A stretch of 64,000 nucleotides of DNA from DASZFV01 sp035549075 (GTDB lineage: Bacteria; Myxococcota_A; Polyangia; Fen-1088), in NCBI GenBank assembly GCA_035549075.1, contig DASZRT010000009.1, forward strand, positions 1 to 64,000, read 5' to 3'. Position numbers and translations under genes: made by a program. How positions within the stretch are numbered: the stretch's first letter is position 1; each line of letters starts with the position of its first letter. The notes beneath the pieces were generated by a model, which was not told the origin of the DNA, ran no database searches, and saw only the letters and a program-made list of their open reading frames with translations. Positions 26,048-37,162 of this stretch are shown in pieces.

Positions 26048-27911
26048 ACGCTCTCTCCGTCGCTCGACGACGGCGCCGCGCGCTGAGCGCGAACGCGAGC
26101 CCGAGCGCCACGCCGCCCGCGCGCGGCGCGCCCGCCGCCTCGCAGCCGCAACCCGACTTCGCCTTCGCGACGGTCGGCGCGTCGGTGGCGGCGTCGGCGC
26201 TCGAGGCATCGGACGGCGGCGGTGACGGGACGTCGTCGGGCGCGTCGATGGCCCCGGCGTCGGCGACGGGGACGAGCACGCTGCCGTCGGCCGTCGTCGG
26301 GCGCATGGCGACGCACCCCGGGGCCGTCGGCGGCGCGCAGCCCGTGGGCGCCTCGACGATCTGGATCCACGACGTACGCGAGCGCGGCAAGTTGTCCTCG
26401 CGCAGCAGCGCGCCGCTCGGCGCGAGGTCGGCCGAGTCGGGATCGATCGTGAAGCGCGACAGCGCGCCGTTGCCCTGGCTCGCGACCCACAGCTCGCCCC
26501 ACGGCGCGACGGCGAGACCCACGGGGTTCGCCATCTGGTTGCCGATGAGCATGCCGTCGGGCGTGCCCTCGCCCTCGACGTCGATCGCGAAGCGCACGAG
26601 CGCCGAGTTGGCGTTGCTCGCGACGACGAGCTCGCGCCCCGGCGCCGCGGTCTTCTTGAGCATCACCATGCCGTGCGGGCTCATGAGATCCGGCGACGTC
26701 AGCGGCGTGAGCTGCGTCAGCGTGCCGTCGTTGTCGGCGTGGAAGTGCAGCACGTCGTTGGCCGTGCAGCACTGGCTCACGTAGAGGTCGGCGGTCTCGG
26801 CGACCCACAACATGCCGCGGTCCGCGCCCGTGAGACCGTCTGTCAGCGGCGCGAGCGTCGTCGCGTTGCCCTGCGCATCGAAGCCGAAGCGGACGATGGG
26901 CGTCGAGGTGACCGAGGCCGCGAGGTCGGACGCGACCACCCAGAGCTCGCCGCCGACGAAAGCCATCTGCTCGGGGTACGTGAGGCCGCTGGCCGTGAGG
27001 CGGCCGTTGGCGTGCGCGACGGCGAACGGCGCGAGGAAGCGATTCACCCCGCCGCCCGAGAAGTCGGCCACGAAGAGCTCGCCCGTGGGCGAGACGGCCG
27101 TGCCGTTGGCCGACGGCGTCGCGATGACCGACACGAGCGCGGGCGGCGCGCCCGGCTTGATGACGTATTGGTAGAGCGAGCTCTCGAGATCGTCGCCCAG
27201 CAACATGAGCGCGAGGCCCGGCGACGGCGTCGTCGGCGCAGCCGCGTCGACGCCCGCGTCGGGATCGACCACGGGCGCGTCGACGATCACCACATGGTCG
27301 AGCGCCCAGCCGTCGCCGTTGCCGCCGTTGTCGATCGCGATCGAGTTGATGACCTCGCCCGGCCCCGCCGCGACGACGAGGTAGCCGTTGCGCTGTTGGC
27401 TCGCGATCTTCAGGTTCGTCGTGCCGCGCGCGCGGCCGAGCACGCCGAGGGGCGCGCCGTTGACGTAGAGCGTGTTGTCCCGCTCCATGTCGGTGATGCT
27501 GACGCCCACGCGCACGGCGCCGTTCTCGAAGCGCAGCGTGAGGATCCCCCACTGCGTGCTCGCGGCGTAGTCGCGCGACAGGTTGTCGAGCGTGTTGATG
27601 ACGACGTGGCTGCCGTCCCAGGCGCCCTGCACAAACGCCTTGCCGAAGCGATCGGTCGTCGGATCGAACGTGCTCGGCAGCTGACTGACGAGACCGGGCC
27701 CCGCGGGATCGATGCCCGTCACGCCGTAGTCGAGGCCTGTGAGCAGCGTCGTGTCTTCGAAGTCCTCGACGCGCGCGTTCGCGGGGAAGCCGAGCTTGGC
27801 GTCGCTCACGCCCCACATCTCGGGGCCGTAGCTCTCGATCGTGAAGGCGCGCGCGGCGCGCGGCGCGAGGACCGCCGCCATCGCCGCCGCCACGCAGAAG
27901 CGCGCCCTCAT
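26016..27911 (-). CDS. MYXO-CTERM-anchored secreted beta-propeller protein
   Basis: 631 residues. Signal peptide ending ARA (residue about 22). Residues 23-210 are a jelly-roll-like domain (FEDTTLLTGLDYG, LRFENGAVRVGVSI); 230-520 a six-bladed NHL-like propeller (GELFVADFSGGGVNRF, ELWVASQGNGALSRF). The end is a MYXO-CTERM: SGCGC, hydrophobic GVALGLAFALS, then ARRRRR, with an extended Arg-rich tail. This tail is sorted and probably lipid-anchored by the myxosortase system. Last gene of the kinase operon, overlapping the kelch gene by 4 nt. Confidence 0.85.
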   Translation of the reverse strand: MRARFCVAAAMAAVLAPRAARAFTIESYGPEMWGVSDAKLGFPANARVEDFEDTTLLTGLDYGVTGIDPAGPGLVSQLPSTFDPTTDRFGKAFVQGAWDGSHVVINTLDNLSRDYAASTQWGILTLRFENGAVRVGVSITDMERDNTLYVNGAPLGVLGRARGTTNLKIASQQRNGYLVVAAGPGEVINSIAIDNGGNGDGWALDHVVIVDAPVVDPDAGVDAAAPTTPSPGLALMLLGDDLESSLYQYVIKPGAPPALVSVIATPSANGTAVSPTGELFVADFSGGGVNRFLAPFAVAHANGRLTASGLTYPEQMAFVGGELWVVASDLAASVTSTPIVRFGFDAQGNATTLAPLTDGLTGADRGMLWVAETADLYVSQCCTANDVLHFHADNDGTLTQLTPLTSPDLMSPHGMVMLKKTAAPGRELVVASNANSALVRFAIDVEGEGTPDGMLIGNQMANPVGLAVAPWGELWVASQGNGALSRFTIDPDSADLAPSGALLREDNLPRSRTSWIQIVEAPTGCAPPTAPGCVAMRPTTADGSVLVPVADAGAIDAPDDVPSPPPSDASSADAATDAPTVAKAKSGCGCEAAGAPRAGGVALGLAFALSARRRRRATERASRSRRGARTR

Positions 27912-29593
27912 TTCGCGGCCGCGTGGAAGATCTCGGCCGACGTGTCGTTGTTGCCGCCCGCGACGAGGACGTCGCCGTTCGGCAGCGCGACGCCCATCGC
28001 GTTCGTGCGCTCGACCGACATCTCGCCTTCGATGAACTCGAACGTGCGCGACGGCTCGTGGAAGCGATAGGCGCGCTTGCCCACGCCCATGCCCGCCGAG
28101 AAGTTGCCGAGGAACAGCACGTCCTGGCCGCCCGGCAGCAGCGCCGCCGTGCCACCGGGCGTCGCCGCCGGGTGGTCGGCCGCGATCTGGAAGGTCTTCG
28201 CCGCCATGTCGAAGAGCCACGCGTGGTTCGGCGTCGTCGTCAGCAGCAGCTGACCGTCGGCGAGCGGCACGTTGAGCCCCGCGAGGCAGCCCGTGATGCC
28301 CGCGGGCATGGTCGTCGCCGTGAAGAGCCCGGTCGTGACGTCGTAGCGCTCGATCGTCGTGCGCGCCGTGCCCTGGACCTCGCCGCACAAGACGAGCGCG
28401 TCGCCCGCGACCGCCACCATCTGCGCGAAGGCGCGCGACTCGACGAGGTTGCCCGTCTTCGTGAACGTGTCGGTCGCGGGATCGTAGAGCTCGGCGTCGG
28501 CGAGGGCGCCGACGTACGTGACGACGCCCAGCGAATAGCTCTGGATCTGCATCATGCCGCCCGCGATGAGGACGCGGCCGTCGGCGAGCGTCGTCGCCGC
28601 GGGGAAGACGCGCGCGACGTTCATCGGCATCTTCGTCGCCGTGAACGTGCCCGTCGCGGCGTCGTAGACCTCGGCCGTCGCCAGCGCGGCGCCGCCGTCG
28701 TTGATGCCGCCGACGACGAGCGCGCGGTTCTTCGAGAGCTTGGCGGCGCCGAAGTAGGTGCGCGCGACCGTCATGTCGCCCGTCGCCGTGAACGTGCCCG
28801 CCGCCGGGTCGTAGAGCTCGGCCGATTTGAGCACGGACGTCGCGCCCATGCCGAGGCCGCCGACGAGCAGCACGCGGCCGTCGTCGAGCACGAGCGGCGC
28901 GCCGCCGATCTCGATCGACGCCGAGCGCGGCGTCGTCATCGGCCCCTTGGTCGCCGCGAACGAGCCCGGCACGGCCGACAGGCAGACACCCTCCGAGCAC
29001 GTGCCTTGACCACACGGCGCGCCGCCATCGACGGTGGGAAGCACGGGCAGCGGCAGCTTCGTGCTCGTGTCGACGTAGGTCGTCGCGCCCTGGCACTGCA
29101 GCGTCTTCTCCATGCCGTCGGTGTACTCGGGCAGGCGCGTCGTATCGATCTCGTCGGGCAGGCAGCGGCCGTCGATGCACGTGTCGCCCATGGGGCAGTC
29201 GAGCATCCCTTGACACGCCGACACGATGCCGAGGCGCACGAACAACGTGTGCTCGGGGATCATCGTCAGCAGCGCGCGACGCTCGACGATCACCGTGCCG
29301 TTCCCGATCTTGCCTTGCAGCACGACCTGAATGCGATCGGCTGAGCCGTCGGAGAAGACGTTGTACGTGCCGGGAAGCTCGTAGAGCTCGTCGATGTGAC
29401 CCGAGATCGGAAAGTCCTGCCCGCCGATGAGGAGGTTCTCGGGCAAGCGCGTGACGGTCATCGTGATCGTCTCGAGCGGTGACGGCGCCGTGAGATCCGT
29501 CGCGACGCCGAGGATGAGCTCGGTGCGCGGCTTCGGTGACTTGCAGGCCGCGAGCGCGAGCGCCGCGATCAAAACGAGCGACGCGCGCTTCAC
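27908..29593 (-). CDS. Kelch-repeat lipoprotein
   Basis: 561 residues from GTG 29593. Lipobox LALAAC (about 13-18). Residues 1-170 form a beta domain with a Cys-rich insert (CPMGDTCIDGRC, CGQGTCSEGVC). From 190 on there are kelch blades: DDGRVLLVGGLG..AELYDPAAGTFTATGDM, repeated as VLIAGG..ELYDPATDTFTKTG and others to the end. Surface protein. Overlaps both neighbours by 4 nt in the operon. Confidence 0.88.
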   Translation of the reverse strand: MKRASLVLIAALALAACKSPKPRTELILGVATDLTAPSPLETITMTVTRLPENLLIGGQDFPISGHIDELYELPGTYNVFSDGSADRIQVVLQGKIGNGTVIVERRALLTMIPEHTLFVRLGIVSACQGMLDCPMGDTCIDGRCLPDEIDTTRLPEYTDGMEKTLQCQGATTYVDTSTKLPLPVLPTVDGGAPCGQGTCSEGVCLSAVPGSFAATKGPMTTPRSASIEIGGAPLVLDDGRVLLVGGLGMGATSVLKSAELYDPAAGTFTATGDMTVARTYFGAAKLSKNRALVVGGINDGGAALATAEVYDAATGTFTATKMPMNVARVFPAATTLADGRVLIAGGMMQIQSYSLGVVTYVGALADAELYDPATDTFTKTGNLVESRAFAQMVAVAGDALVLCGEVQGTARTTIERYDVTTGLFTATTMPAGITGCLAGLNVPLADGQLLLTTTPNHAWLFDMAAKTFQIAADHPAATPGGTAALLPGGQDVLFLGNFSAGMGVGKRAYRFHEPSRTFEFIEGEMSVERTNAMGVALPNGDVLVAGGNNDTSAEIFHAAAK

Positions 29594-30602
29594 TTCGTCA
29601 CCGCGCTCTTGTAGGTCGTGTCGGTCGTGCCGAGTGAGCCCGTGATCGGGCCCTGCGTGCCCGCGGGCCACAGCGCGATCGTCGCCGTCGTCGCGGCGGC
29701 CACGGCGACGACGCCCGTCCAGAACCACCACTTGCCGAGCACGCCGGGCAGGTGCGCCTCGGCGGCGCGCGGCCGCTCGAGCGGCGCGACGATCGTGCGC
29801 GCTTGCCCCGCGGCGACGACGATCTCGAGGTGCGTCGGCGCGAAGCCGGGCGCCGTCGCCTCGACGGTGTGCCCGCCCGGCGCCAGCTCGAGCTCGACGG
29901 GAGCCGGGCCGAGATCCTTGCCGTCGATCGCCACGCGCGCGCCGATCTCGGACGACTGCACGCGCACGTGGCCCGTCTTCGGGATCGCGGCCAGCGTGAG
30001 CGCGAGGGTCTGAGGGACGCCGGCGACGACGGTGATCGCCTTCTTGTCGCCGACGTAGCCGGGCGCCGTCGCCTCGACGACGTGGCTGCCGGCCGCGAGC
30101 TTGACGACCCCGTCGATGCCGAGCGCGGCGGCGCGACCGTCGACGAGCACGCTCGCCTCGGCCGGTTTCACGACGAGCGTGACGTCGGCGAGCAGGCTGT
30201 GCATCTCGGCGACGAGGTTCTCGACCTCGGCGCGGCGCGCCTTCGCGACCGGCTGGCCGTGCGCGGCGCTCTCCGACAGGTACCGCTCGAGCGTGGCTGC
30301 CGCATCCGCGTAACGGAACAGCGCCTTCTGCGTGAGGCCGAGGTTGTAGAGGACGACGGGCTCGCCGGAGATCGCGTACGCGCCCTGGAACTCGGCGAGC
30401 GCGGCGTCGAAGTTCTGCTCTTTGTAGAGCGCGACGCCTTGTTGGAAGTGGAGGCGCGCCTCGCCGAGCTTCGCGGCCGAAGGCGGCGCGGCCGCGGGCG
30501 CCGCCGCCGGTTTGGCTGCCGGCGCGTCGACGGGCGCAGGCGTAATCCACGCGGCCGACGACGCGAGCGCGAACGACGCGAGCGCGAGCCCCGCGAGGCG
30601 CT

Positions 30603-30606
<4 letters not shown>
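29590..30606 (-). CDS. TPR/PEGA-domain exported protein with C-terminal membrane helix
   Basis: 338 residues. Signal-like hydrophobic N-terminus, a TPR region 45-120 (HFQQGVALYKEQNFDAALAE, VVLYNLGLTQKALF), then two PEGA domains (VLVDGRAAALG..VVEATAPGYVG and VAIDGKDLGPAPVELEL). A membrane helix WWFWTGVVAVAAATTATIAL near 300 ends the protein. PEGA domains are typical partners of bacterial Ser/Thr kinases. Coupled by ATGA to the kinase gene upstream and by GTGA to the kelch gene downstream. Confidence 0.88.
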
Positions 30607-32108
<1,502 letters not shown>

Positions 32109-32142
32109 CGCGCCCGCGCGCGGCCAAGATATCACAGCGTCA

Positions 32143-33618
32143 TCACAGCGCCGCGGGCCGGAAATCGTCGTCGGCGGCGCGCGGACGACGAGCCGCCGGG
32201 TGCGGTTTGCGCGCGGGCGCGGGCGGCGCGACCGGCGACAGGTGCAGCGAGAGGCTGACGTCACGATCGCGCGGGATCACGAGCGGCTCGCGGCGAAAGC
32301 CCGGCAGCTCGAGCCCGAGGCGCTCGACGCCCTCCCCCGCCGGCCACGACGCGCGCATGGGCGTGACGCCGACGTCGGCGCCGTCGCCCTCGCGCACGAT
32401 GCGCGCGCCCGGCGGGTCCGACGCGATGCCGATCGCGATCATGCGGGGCGCGGGCGCCGCCACCGCCGGCGTGACCACCGTGGGCGGCGAGACGACGGCC
32501 GCCGTCTCCGCGAGCGCCGGCGTGCCCGACGGCGGCGCGTACCGGCGCGACAACCCCACGACGAACACGGCCGCCGCGACAGTGAGCCCGACGATGGGCG
32601 CGACCCACGGCGAGCGCCGGCGCACCGTCGACAGCGCGCGGCCCTCGTCGGTCGACACGTACGGCGTCGCCGCGCCCGACGGCCCCGTGTCATTCGCGGG
32701 CGCCAAGGCCGACGCCGGCATCGCGTCTGCCGCCGCGAGCACCTCGACAGGGATCGCGCGCAGCGCCTCGCGAAGCGCGTCCATCGTCGGCACGCGCATG
32801 CGCGGATCTTTTTCCAGCGCGTTGAGGATCACGCCCTCGAGCGGCGCCGGGATCGCGGCGTTGACCTTCCGTGGCCGCGGCGGCGGCGTCGACACGTGCA
32901 TGTGAATCAGCTCGCCGTGACCGTCCGAGACGAAGGGCCGCCGCCCACACACGAGCTCGAACAGGATGACGCCGAGCGCGTAGACGTCGGCGCGCTGGTC
33001 GATGTCGCGCGCGCCGCGGCACTGCTCAGGCGCCATGTAGCGCGGCGTTCCGACGACGAAGCCCGAGCGCGTCTTGAGCGACATGCCGCCCGGATCGACG
33101 TGCGTCAGCTTCGCGATGCCGAAGTCGAGCACCTTGATGCCCTCGCGCGTGCCCTCGCGCGGGTCGGGCACGAGGAACAAGTTGTCGGGCTTGAGATCTC
33201 GGTGGACGATCCCGGCGGCGTGCGCCGCGCCCAGGATCTCCGCCGTGCGCGCGACGAGGTCGACGGCGTCGACGAGCGGCAGCTTCCGCAGCCGCTTGAG
33301 CCGCGCGCCGAGGCTCTCGCCCTCGAGCAGCTCCATGATGATGTACGTCGCGCCCGTGGGCAGCGTGCCGAAGTCGAAGATCTGCACGATGCCGGGGTGG
33401 CGGATCGCGTTCGCGGCGCGCGCCTCGTTGACGAAGCGCGCGACCTCGCGCTCGTTGTCGGCGAGCGCCGGGTGCAGCACCTTGACGGCGACCTTGCGCC
33501 CGATGCCCGGGTGCTCGGCCATGTAGACCGCGCCCATGCCGCCGCGGCCTAGGAGCTCCGCGATACGGTAGTTCCCCACCGTCTGGTTGATGGCGAGCGG
33601 CGGCGGAAAAGGGCGCAT
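32143..33618 (-). CDS. Membrane Ser/Thr protein kinase with PEGA-like C-terminus
   Basis: 491 residues. Kinase domain about 12-275: GRGGMGAVYMAEH, VAVKVLHPAL, IVHRDLKPDNLFLV, KVLDFGIAKLTH, YMAPEQCRGA. Membrane helix WVAPIVGLTVAAAVFVVGL near 340, then a PEGA-like domain (DPPGARIVREGDGADVGVTP). Paralogue of the next kinase, 34 bp downstream, so probably first gene of one operon. Stands divergent to the CBM-like gene. Confidence 0.93.
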   Translation of the reverse strand: MRPFPPPLAINQTVGNYRIAELLGRGGMGAVYMAEHPGIGRKVAVKVLHPALADNEREVARFVNEARAANAIRHPGIVQIFDFGTLPTGATYIIMELLEGESLGARLKRLRKLPLVDAVDLVARTAEILGAAHAAGIVHRDLKPDNLFLVPDPREGTREGIKVLDFGIAKLTHVDPGGMSLKTRSGFVVGTPRYMAPEQCRGARDIDQRADVYALGVILFELVCGRRPFVSDGHGELIHMHVSTPPPRPRKVNAAIPAPLEGVILNALEKDPRMRVPTMDALREALRAIPVEVLAAADAMPASALAPANDTGPSGAATPYVSTDEGRALSTVRRRSPWVAPIVGLTVAAAVFVVGLSRRYAPPSGTPALAETAAVVSPPTVVTPAVAAPAPRMIAIGIASDPPGARIVREGDGADVGVTPMRASWPAGEGVERLGLELPGFRREPLVIPRDRDVSLSLHLSPVAPPAPARKPHPAARRPRAADDDFRPAAL

Positions 33619-33709
33619 CCCTCCGCAAACGATAGACGAAACTCGCCTCGCCGGGCGAATGGCGTGCGTTTCTCGCGCGTTTGCCGCACCAGAACGGTGG
33701 CCAGTTGCC

Positions 33710-33738
33710 TTGACCCATTTGTGGATACGCCGTTAACG
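33710..33738 (+). promoter_or_regulatory. Sigma70-like promoter of the MYXO-CTERM carbohydrate-binding pair
   Basis: TTGACC at 33710-33715 and TTAACG at 33733-33738, separated by 17 bp, 27 bp before the ATG at 33766. This is a good match to a housekeeping promoter in an otherwise GC-rich gap of 147 bp. Confidence 0.5.
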
Positions 33739-33765
33739 TCCCCGAAAAGCTGGGAAAGGCGACCA

Positions 33766-34917
33766 ATGACCAAGGGTGGGCTCAGGCGAGCGGTTTTCCT
33801 TTTTGGCGCGGGCGGCGTGCTGTTCGGTGTGCCGGCGCGAGCGGACATTCCCGCGGGCTACAAGGGCTTGCCGTTCGATCCGGCCGTCGCGGGCGGCGCG
33901 GGCGTCATCCCGTCGACCGTGAAGGCCGGCCCGTACGAGATCCCGGGCCGCCTCGATTTTCCGAACTACGACCTCGGCGGCGAGCAGGTCGCGTACCACG
34001 CGGGCGATCACATCACGACCAAGAACGGCGACGGGTACCGCACCGATCGCCCGACGGCGACGATGTGCAAGACCGACAACGCCAAGATGGACGTCTGGTA
34101 CAACTCCGGCACCGCGATGGACGGGATGTTCTTCCCGAGCGCGACGACGACCGACTTCTACCTGGGCGCGATTCAGGTCAACGACTGGTTCAACTTCACC
34201 GTCGACGTCAAGACGGCGGGCATGTACACCGTCAGCTCGACCTGGTCGACGGGCAACGGTCCGCCGGGCGGCGAAGGCGGCGACGGTCAGGTGGGCCTGG
34301 AGATCTTCACGAACGGCACGAAGGTCGGCACCTGGACGGCCGCGTTCCCGAACTACACGACGACGGCGAACTTCCACAACTGGAAGCCCTACCCCGCCTT
34401 CGCGACGGTGACGCTGCCCGCGGGCATCCAGGTCATCAAGCTGCAGAGCACGACGAAGCACCTCAACCTCGACTACGTGGTCTTCGATCTCGTGGGCGGC
34501 GGCGCCGGTGGTTCGGGCGGCGCGACGGCGACCGGCGGTTCGACGGGCGCCGGCGGCGCGACGGCGACCGGCGGTTCGACGGGCACCGGCGGCGCGACGG
34601 CGACCGGCGGTTCGACGGGCACGGGCGGCGCGACGGCGACCGGCGGTTCGACCGGTGAAGGCGGCTCGACGGGCGCGGGCGGCGCCACGAGCGAAGGTGG
34701 CTCGACGGGTGCCACGGGCGAAGGCGGCTCGACGAGCGAAGGTGGATCGAACGGCTCGACGGGCGGAGGCGGCTCGACGACGGGCGGTGGCAAGAAGTCG
34801 AGCGGCGGTTGTTCGATCGCGGCCGGCTCGCCGCGCGCCGGCCTCGCGAGCGGCGCGATCTTCGTGGCGCTCGCGTTCGCGGCGCGTCGCCGCCGTCGCG
34901 TCGGGAGCAACCGATGA
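33766..34917 (+). CDS. MYXO-CTERM-anchored CBM6-like protein, copy 1
   Basis: 383 residues. Signal peptide ending ARA (about 26). Residues 27-240 are a jelly-roll carbohydrate-binding-like domain (NYDLGGEQVAYH, DYVVFDLV; WFNFTVDVKTAGMYTVSS is the typical CBM6-type strand pair). A GGATATGGST-type linker made by a 36-bp DNA repeat follows, and the end SSGGCSIAAGS..GAIFVALAFAARRRRR is a MYXO-CTERM anchor. Ligand unknown. Stop overlaps the start of the second copy (ATGA). Confidence 0.85.
   Translation: MTKGGLRRAVFLFGAGGVLFGVPARADIPAGYKGLPFDPAVAGGAGVIPSTVKAGPYEIPGRLDFPNYDLGGEQVAYHAGDHITTKNGDGYRTDRPTATMCKTDNAKMDVWYNSGTAMDGMFFPSATTTDFYLGAIQVNDWFNFTVDVKTAGMYTVSSTWSTGNGPPGGEGGDGQVGLEIFTNGTKVGTWTAAFPNYTTTANFHNWKPYPAFATVTLPAGIQVIKLQSTTKHLNLDYVVFDLVGGGAGGSGGATATGGSTGAGGATATGGSTGTGGATATGGSTGTGGATATGGSTGEGGSTGAGGATSEGGSTGATGEGGSTSEGGSNGSTGGGGSTTGGGKKSSGGCSIAAGSPRAGLASGAIFVALAFAARRRRRVGSNR
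34519..34655 (+). repeat. 36-bp tandem repeat encoding a Gly/Ala/Thr linker
   Basis: Units begin at 34519, 34555, 34591 and 34627, each starting GGCGCGACGGCGACCGGCGG and differing at one or two bases; about 3.8 copies. The length is a multiple of three, so copy-number change keeps the frame and only alters the surface stalk length. Confidence 0.85.
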
Positions 34918-36032
34918 ACAAGCTCGTCGGCTCGCTCGCGCTCGGCGCGGCGGCGATCGCCTTTCAACCCGCGGCGGCGCGCGCCGACGTTCCGGCGACG
35001 TACAAGGGCAAGCCGTTCGATCCCGCCGTCGTCGGCGGCGCGGGCATCATCCCCTCGACGGTGAAGGCCGGTCCGTTCGCGATCCCCGGTCGGCTCGACA
35101 TGGTCAATTACGACATGGGCGGCGACGGCGTCGCGTTCCACACCGACGCGCACTACACGACGAAGGGCGGCGACGGCTACCGCACCGATCGCCCGACGGC
35201 GACGATGTGCAAGACCGACAACGCCAAGCCCGACCTCTACTACGGCAACGGCGGCGCGCTCGACGGAATGTTTTACCCGACGGCGACGACGGCCGACTTC
35301 TACGTCGGCTCCGTGCACCCGAACGACTGGTTCGACTACACCGTCGACGTGAAGACGGCGGGCACGTACTCGCTGAGCGCGTACTTCGCGACGGGCAACG
35401 GGCCGCCCGGCGGCGAGGGTGGCGACGGCCAGATGGAGCTCATCGTCTCGGTCAACGACGTCAAGCAAGCCGATTGGAAGACCGTCTTCCCCGACTACCA
35501 AAACACGGCGAACTTCCACAACTGGAAGCTCTACCCGGCGTTCGCGACGCTGACGCTGCAGCAGGGCCTGCAGGTCATCAAGTTCCAGTCGCCGTTCAAG
35601 CACCTGAACCTCGACTACGTGACGTTCGATCTCGTCGTCGACGGCGGCGTCGCCGCATCGGGCGGCATCACGGGCACGGACGGCGGCGCGACCGGCGCGG
35701 GCGGCACGACGGCCACTGGCGGCACTGGCGGCACTGGCGGCACTGGCGGATCGATCGGTTCGACGGGCACCGGCGGCGCGACGGGGCCGACGGGCACGGG
35801 CGGCACGACCGACGTCCCGGCGACCGGCGAAGGCGGCGCCTCGGGCGGCACCACCGGCGCAACGGGCGGCGGCGGCACGATCGCCTCGGGCGGCGTCACG
35901 GGCACGGGCGGCAAGGGCGGCAAATCGAGCGGCGGTTGCGCCGTCGCGGGCGCGGGCAACGGCTCGGGCCTGCTCGGCGCGGGCGGCGTCATGCTTGGCC
36001 TCGCGCTCGCGACGCGCCGTCGTCGCCGCTGA
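34914..36032 (+). CDS. MYXO-CTERM-anchored CBM6-like protein, copy 2
   Basis: 372 residues, clear tandem duplicate of the preceding gene (both share PSTVKAGPF/Y..IPGRLD and GYRTDRPTATMCKTDNAK). Signal peptide to ARA, jelly-roll domain 25-240, Gly/Thr linker with GGTGG repeats, MYXO-CTERM end SSGGCAVAG..GVMLGLALATRRRRR. The globular parts are more conserved than the linkers, suggesting selection on ligand binding. Ends exactly adjacent to the convergent gene. Confidence 0.85.
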   Translation: MNKLVGSLALGAAAIAFQPAAARADVPATYKGKPFDPAVVGGAGIIPSTVKAGPFAIPGRLDMVNYDMGGDGVAFHTDAHYTTKGGDGYRTDRPTATMCKTDNAKPDLYYGNGGALDGMFYPTATTADFYVGSVHPNDWFDYTVDVKTAGTYSLSAYFATGNGPPGGEGGDGQMELIVSVNDVKQADWKTVFPDYQNTANFHNWKLYPAFATLTLQQGLQVIKFQSPFKHLNLDYVTFDLVVDGGVAASGGITGTDGGATGAGGTTATGGTGGTGGTGGSIGSTGTGGATGPTGTGGTTDVPATGEGGASGGTTGATGGGGTIASGGVTGTGGKGGKSSGGCAVAGAGNGSGLLGAGGVMLGLALATRRRRR

Positions 36033-37055
36033 TCAGCGCGGCTTCGCGTCGAGCACGGGCGACGGCGCGAGCTCGGAGCCCGTCAGCGTCCAGCTGTCGT
36101 CGTTGTCGAGGTTCATGCCCGTCGTGTACGTGTCGGTGATCGTGAGCGGGCCGTTCTCGCCGCTCTGATCGAGGTTGTGCTCGAGGTTCATGAAGTTCGA
36201 GCTCTTGATGACGTTGGGCCCGGCGCCCGAGCCGTAGAGCATCGCGCCCCACGCGTTCTTTTGCCCCGGCGCGTCCGGCGCGCTCGCGCCCGCCGTGACG
36301 TGATCGATCTCGTAACGATCGAGGCCGTCGAAGTGAAACGCGCAGTGCGAGTCGGTGATCGTCGTGTAGGTGACGTGCACGAGCGTCGCGCCGAGCGTCG
36401 TGATGTAGTCGGCGCCCTGCGTGCCAGGCTCGCCGTGGAAGGTCGAGTCCGCGACGTCGAACACGGCGAGCGCGTCGCTCATGACGAAGCCGCCCGTCGT
36501 CTGCGTCTTCGCGTAGTCGAGGTACGAGGCGTGAAACTCGCCGCTCACCGTGCTCGCCGACATCGCGCCCACGACCGACGCGTGCGCCGTGTCGAGGCGC
36601 CCCGCGCGGCCGATCTGGAACGGGAAGAGCGGGTTCTTGATCGTGCCGTCGTCGTAGCGCGCCGCCGCCGCGCCCGCGCGCACGTCGATCGCGGCGCTCG
36701 CGTTCTCGAGATCGAGGCCGTCGGCGTCGAGCGTCCCTCCGTTCTCGACGACGAGGCCCGTCCACGGCGCGCCCGCCATCGACGTGATCCGCGCGTGCAT
36801 CCCCGTGGCGCTCGCGACCTTGAGCGTGCCGCGGATCGTGATCGAGACCTTCGAGCCCGCCGTGACGTGCGCCCCCGGCGCGATCGTGTAAGTCATGCCC
36901 GCCGGGATCTCGAGCGAGGCGATGAGCGACGTGCCGTCGGTCCACGTCGCGTCGCTCGTCGCGGGCATCGACGGGGGCGGCGTCGCCGTACCGCCGCAGC
37001 CGAGCGCGATCACCGCGAAGCCGCCGAGAATTGTCTGGAGGAGCCGCCGCGCCAT
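36033..37055 (-). CDS. Lipoprotein with right-handed beta-helix-like domain
   Basis: 340 residues. Lipobox VIALGC (about 15-20). The mature part has stacked short strands (IRGTLKVASATGMHARITSM, LVVENGGTLDADGLDLENAS, DYITTLGATLVHVTYTTITD) as in parallel beta-helix proteins such as pectate-lyase-like folds. No active site recognised. Its stop codon abuts the stop of the MYXO-CTERM gene with no spacer. Confidence 0.75.
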   Translation of the reverse strand: MARRLLQTILGGFAVIALGCGGTATPPPSMPATSDATWTDGTSLIASLEIPAGMTYTIAPGAHVTAGSKVSITIRGTLKVASATGMHARITSMAGAPWTGLVVENGGTLDADGLDLENASAAIDVRAGAAAARYDDGTIKNPLFPFQIGRAGRLDTAHASVVGAMSASTVSGEFHASYLDYAKTQTTGGFVMSDALAVFDVADSTFHGEPGTQGADYITTLGATLVHVTYTTITDSHCAFHFDGLDRYEIDHVTAGASAPDAPGQKNAWGAMLYGSGAGPNVIKSSNFMNLEHNLDQSGENGPLTITDTYTTGMNLDNDDSWTLTGSELAPSPVLDAKPR

Positions 37056-37162
37056 GAGGTGATTCTAACCTCGCACGAGATCCGCCCCGCGTGGTGCACG
37101 CGCGCCGCGCGTCATGCGCCTGTCACCATTGGCAACGACGCGCGCCGATCCAGATTGTCCTC

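Noticed and set aside
34519..34655. CRISPR-like array
   Set aside because: Contiguous 36-bp units with no spacers, all in frame within a coding sequence.
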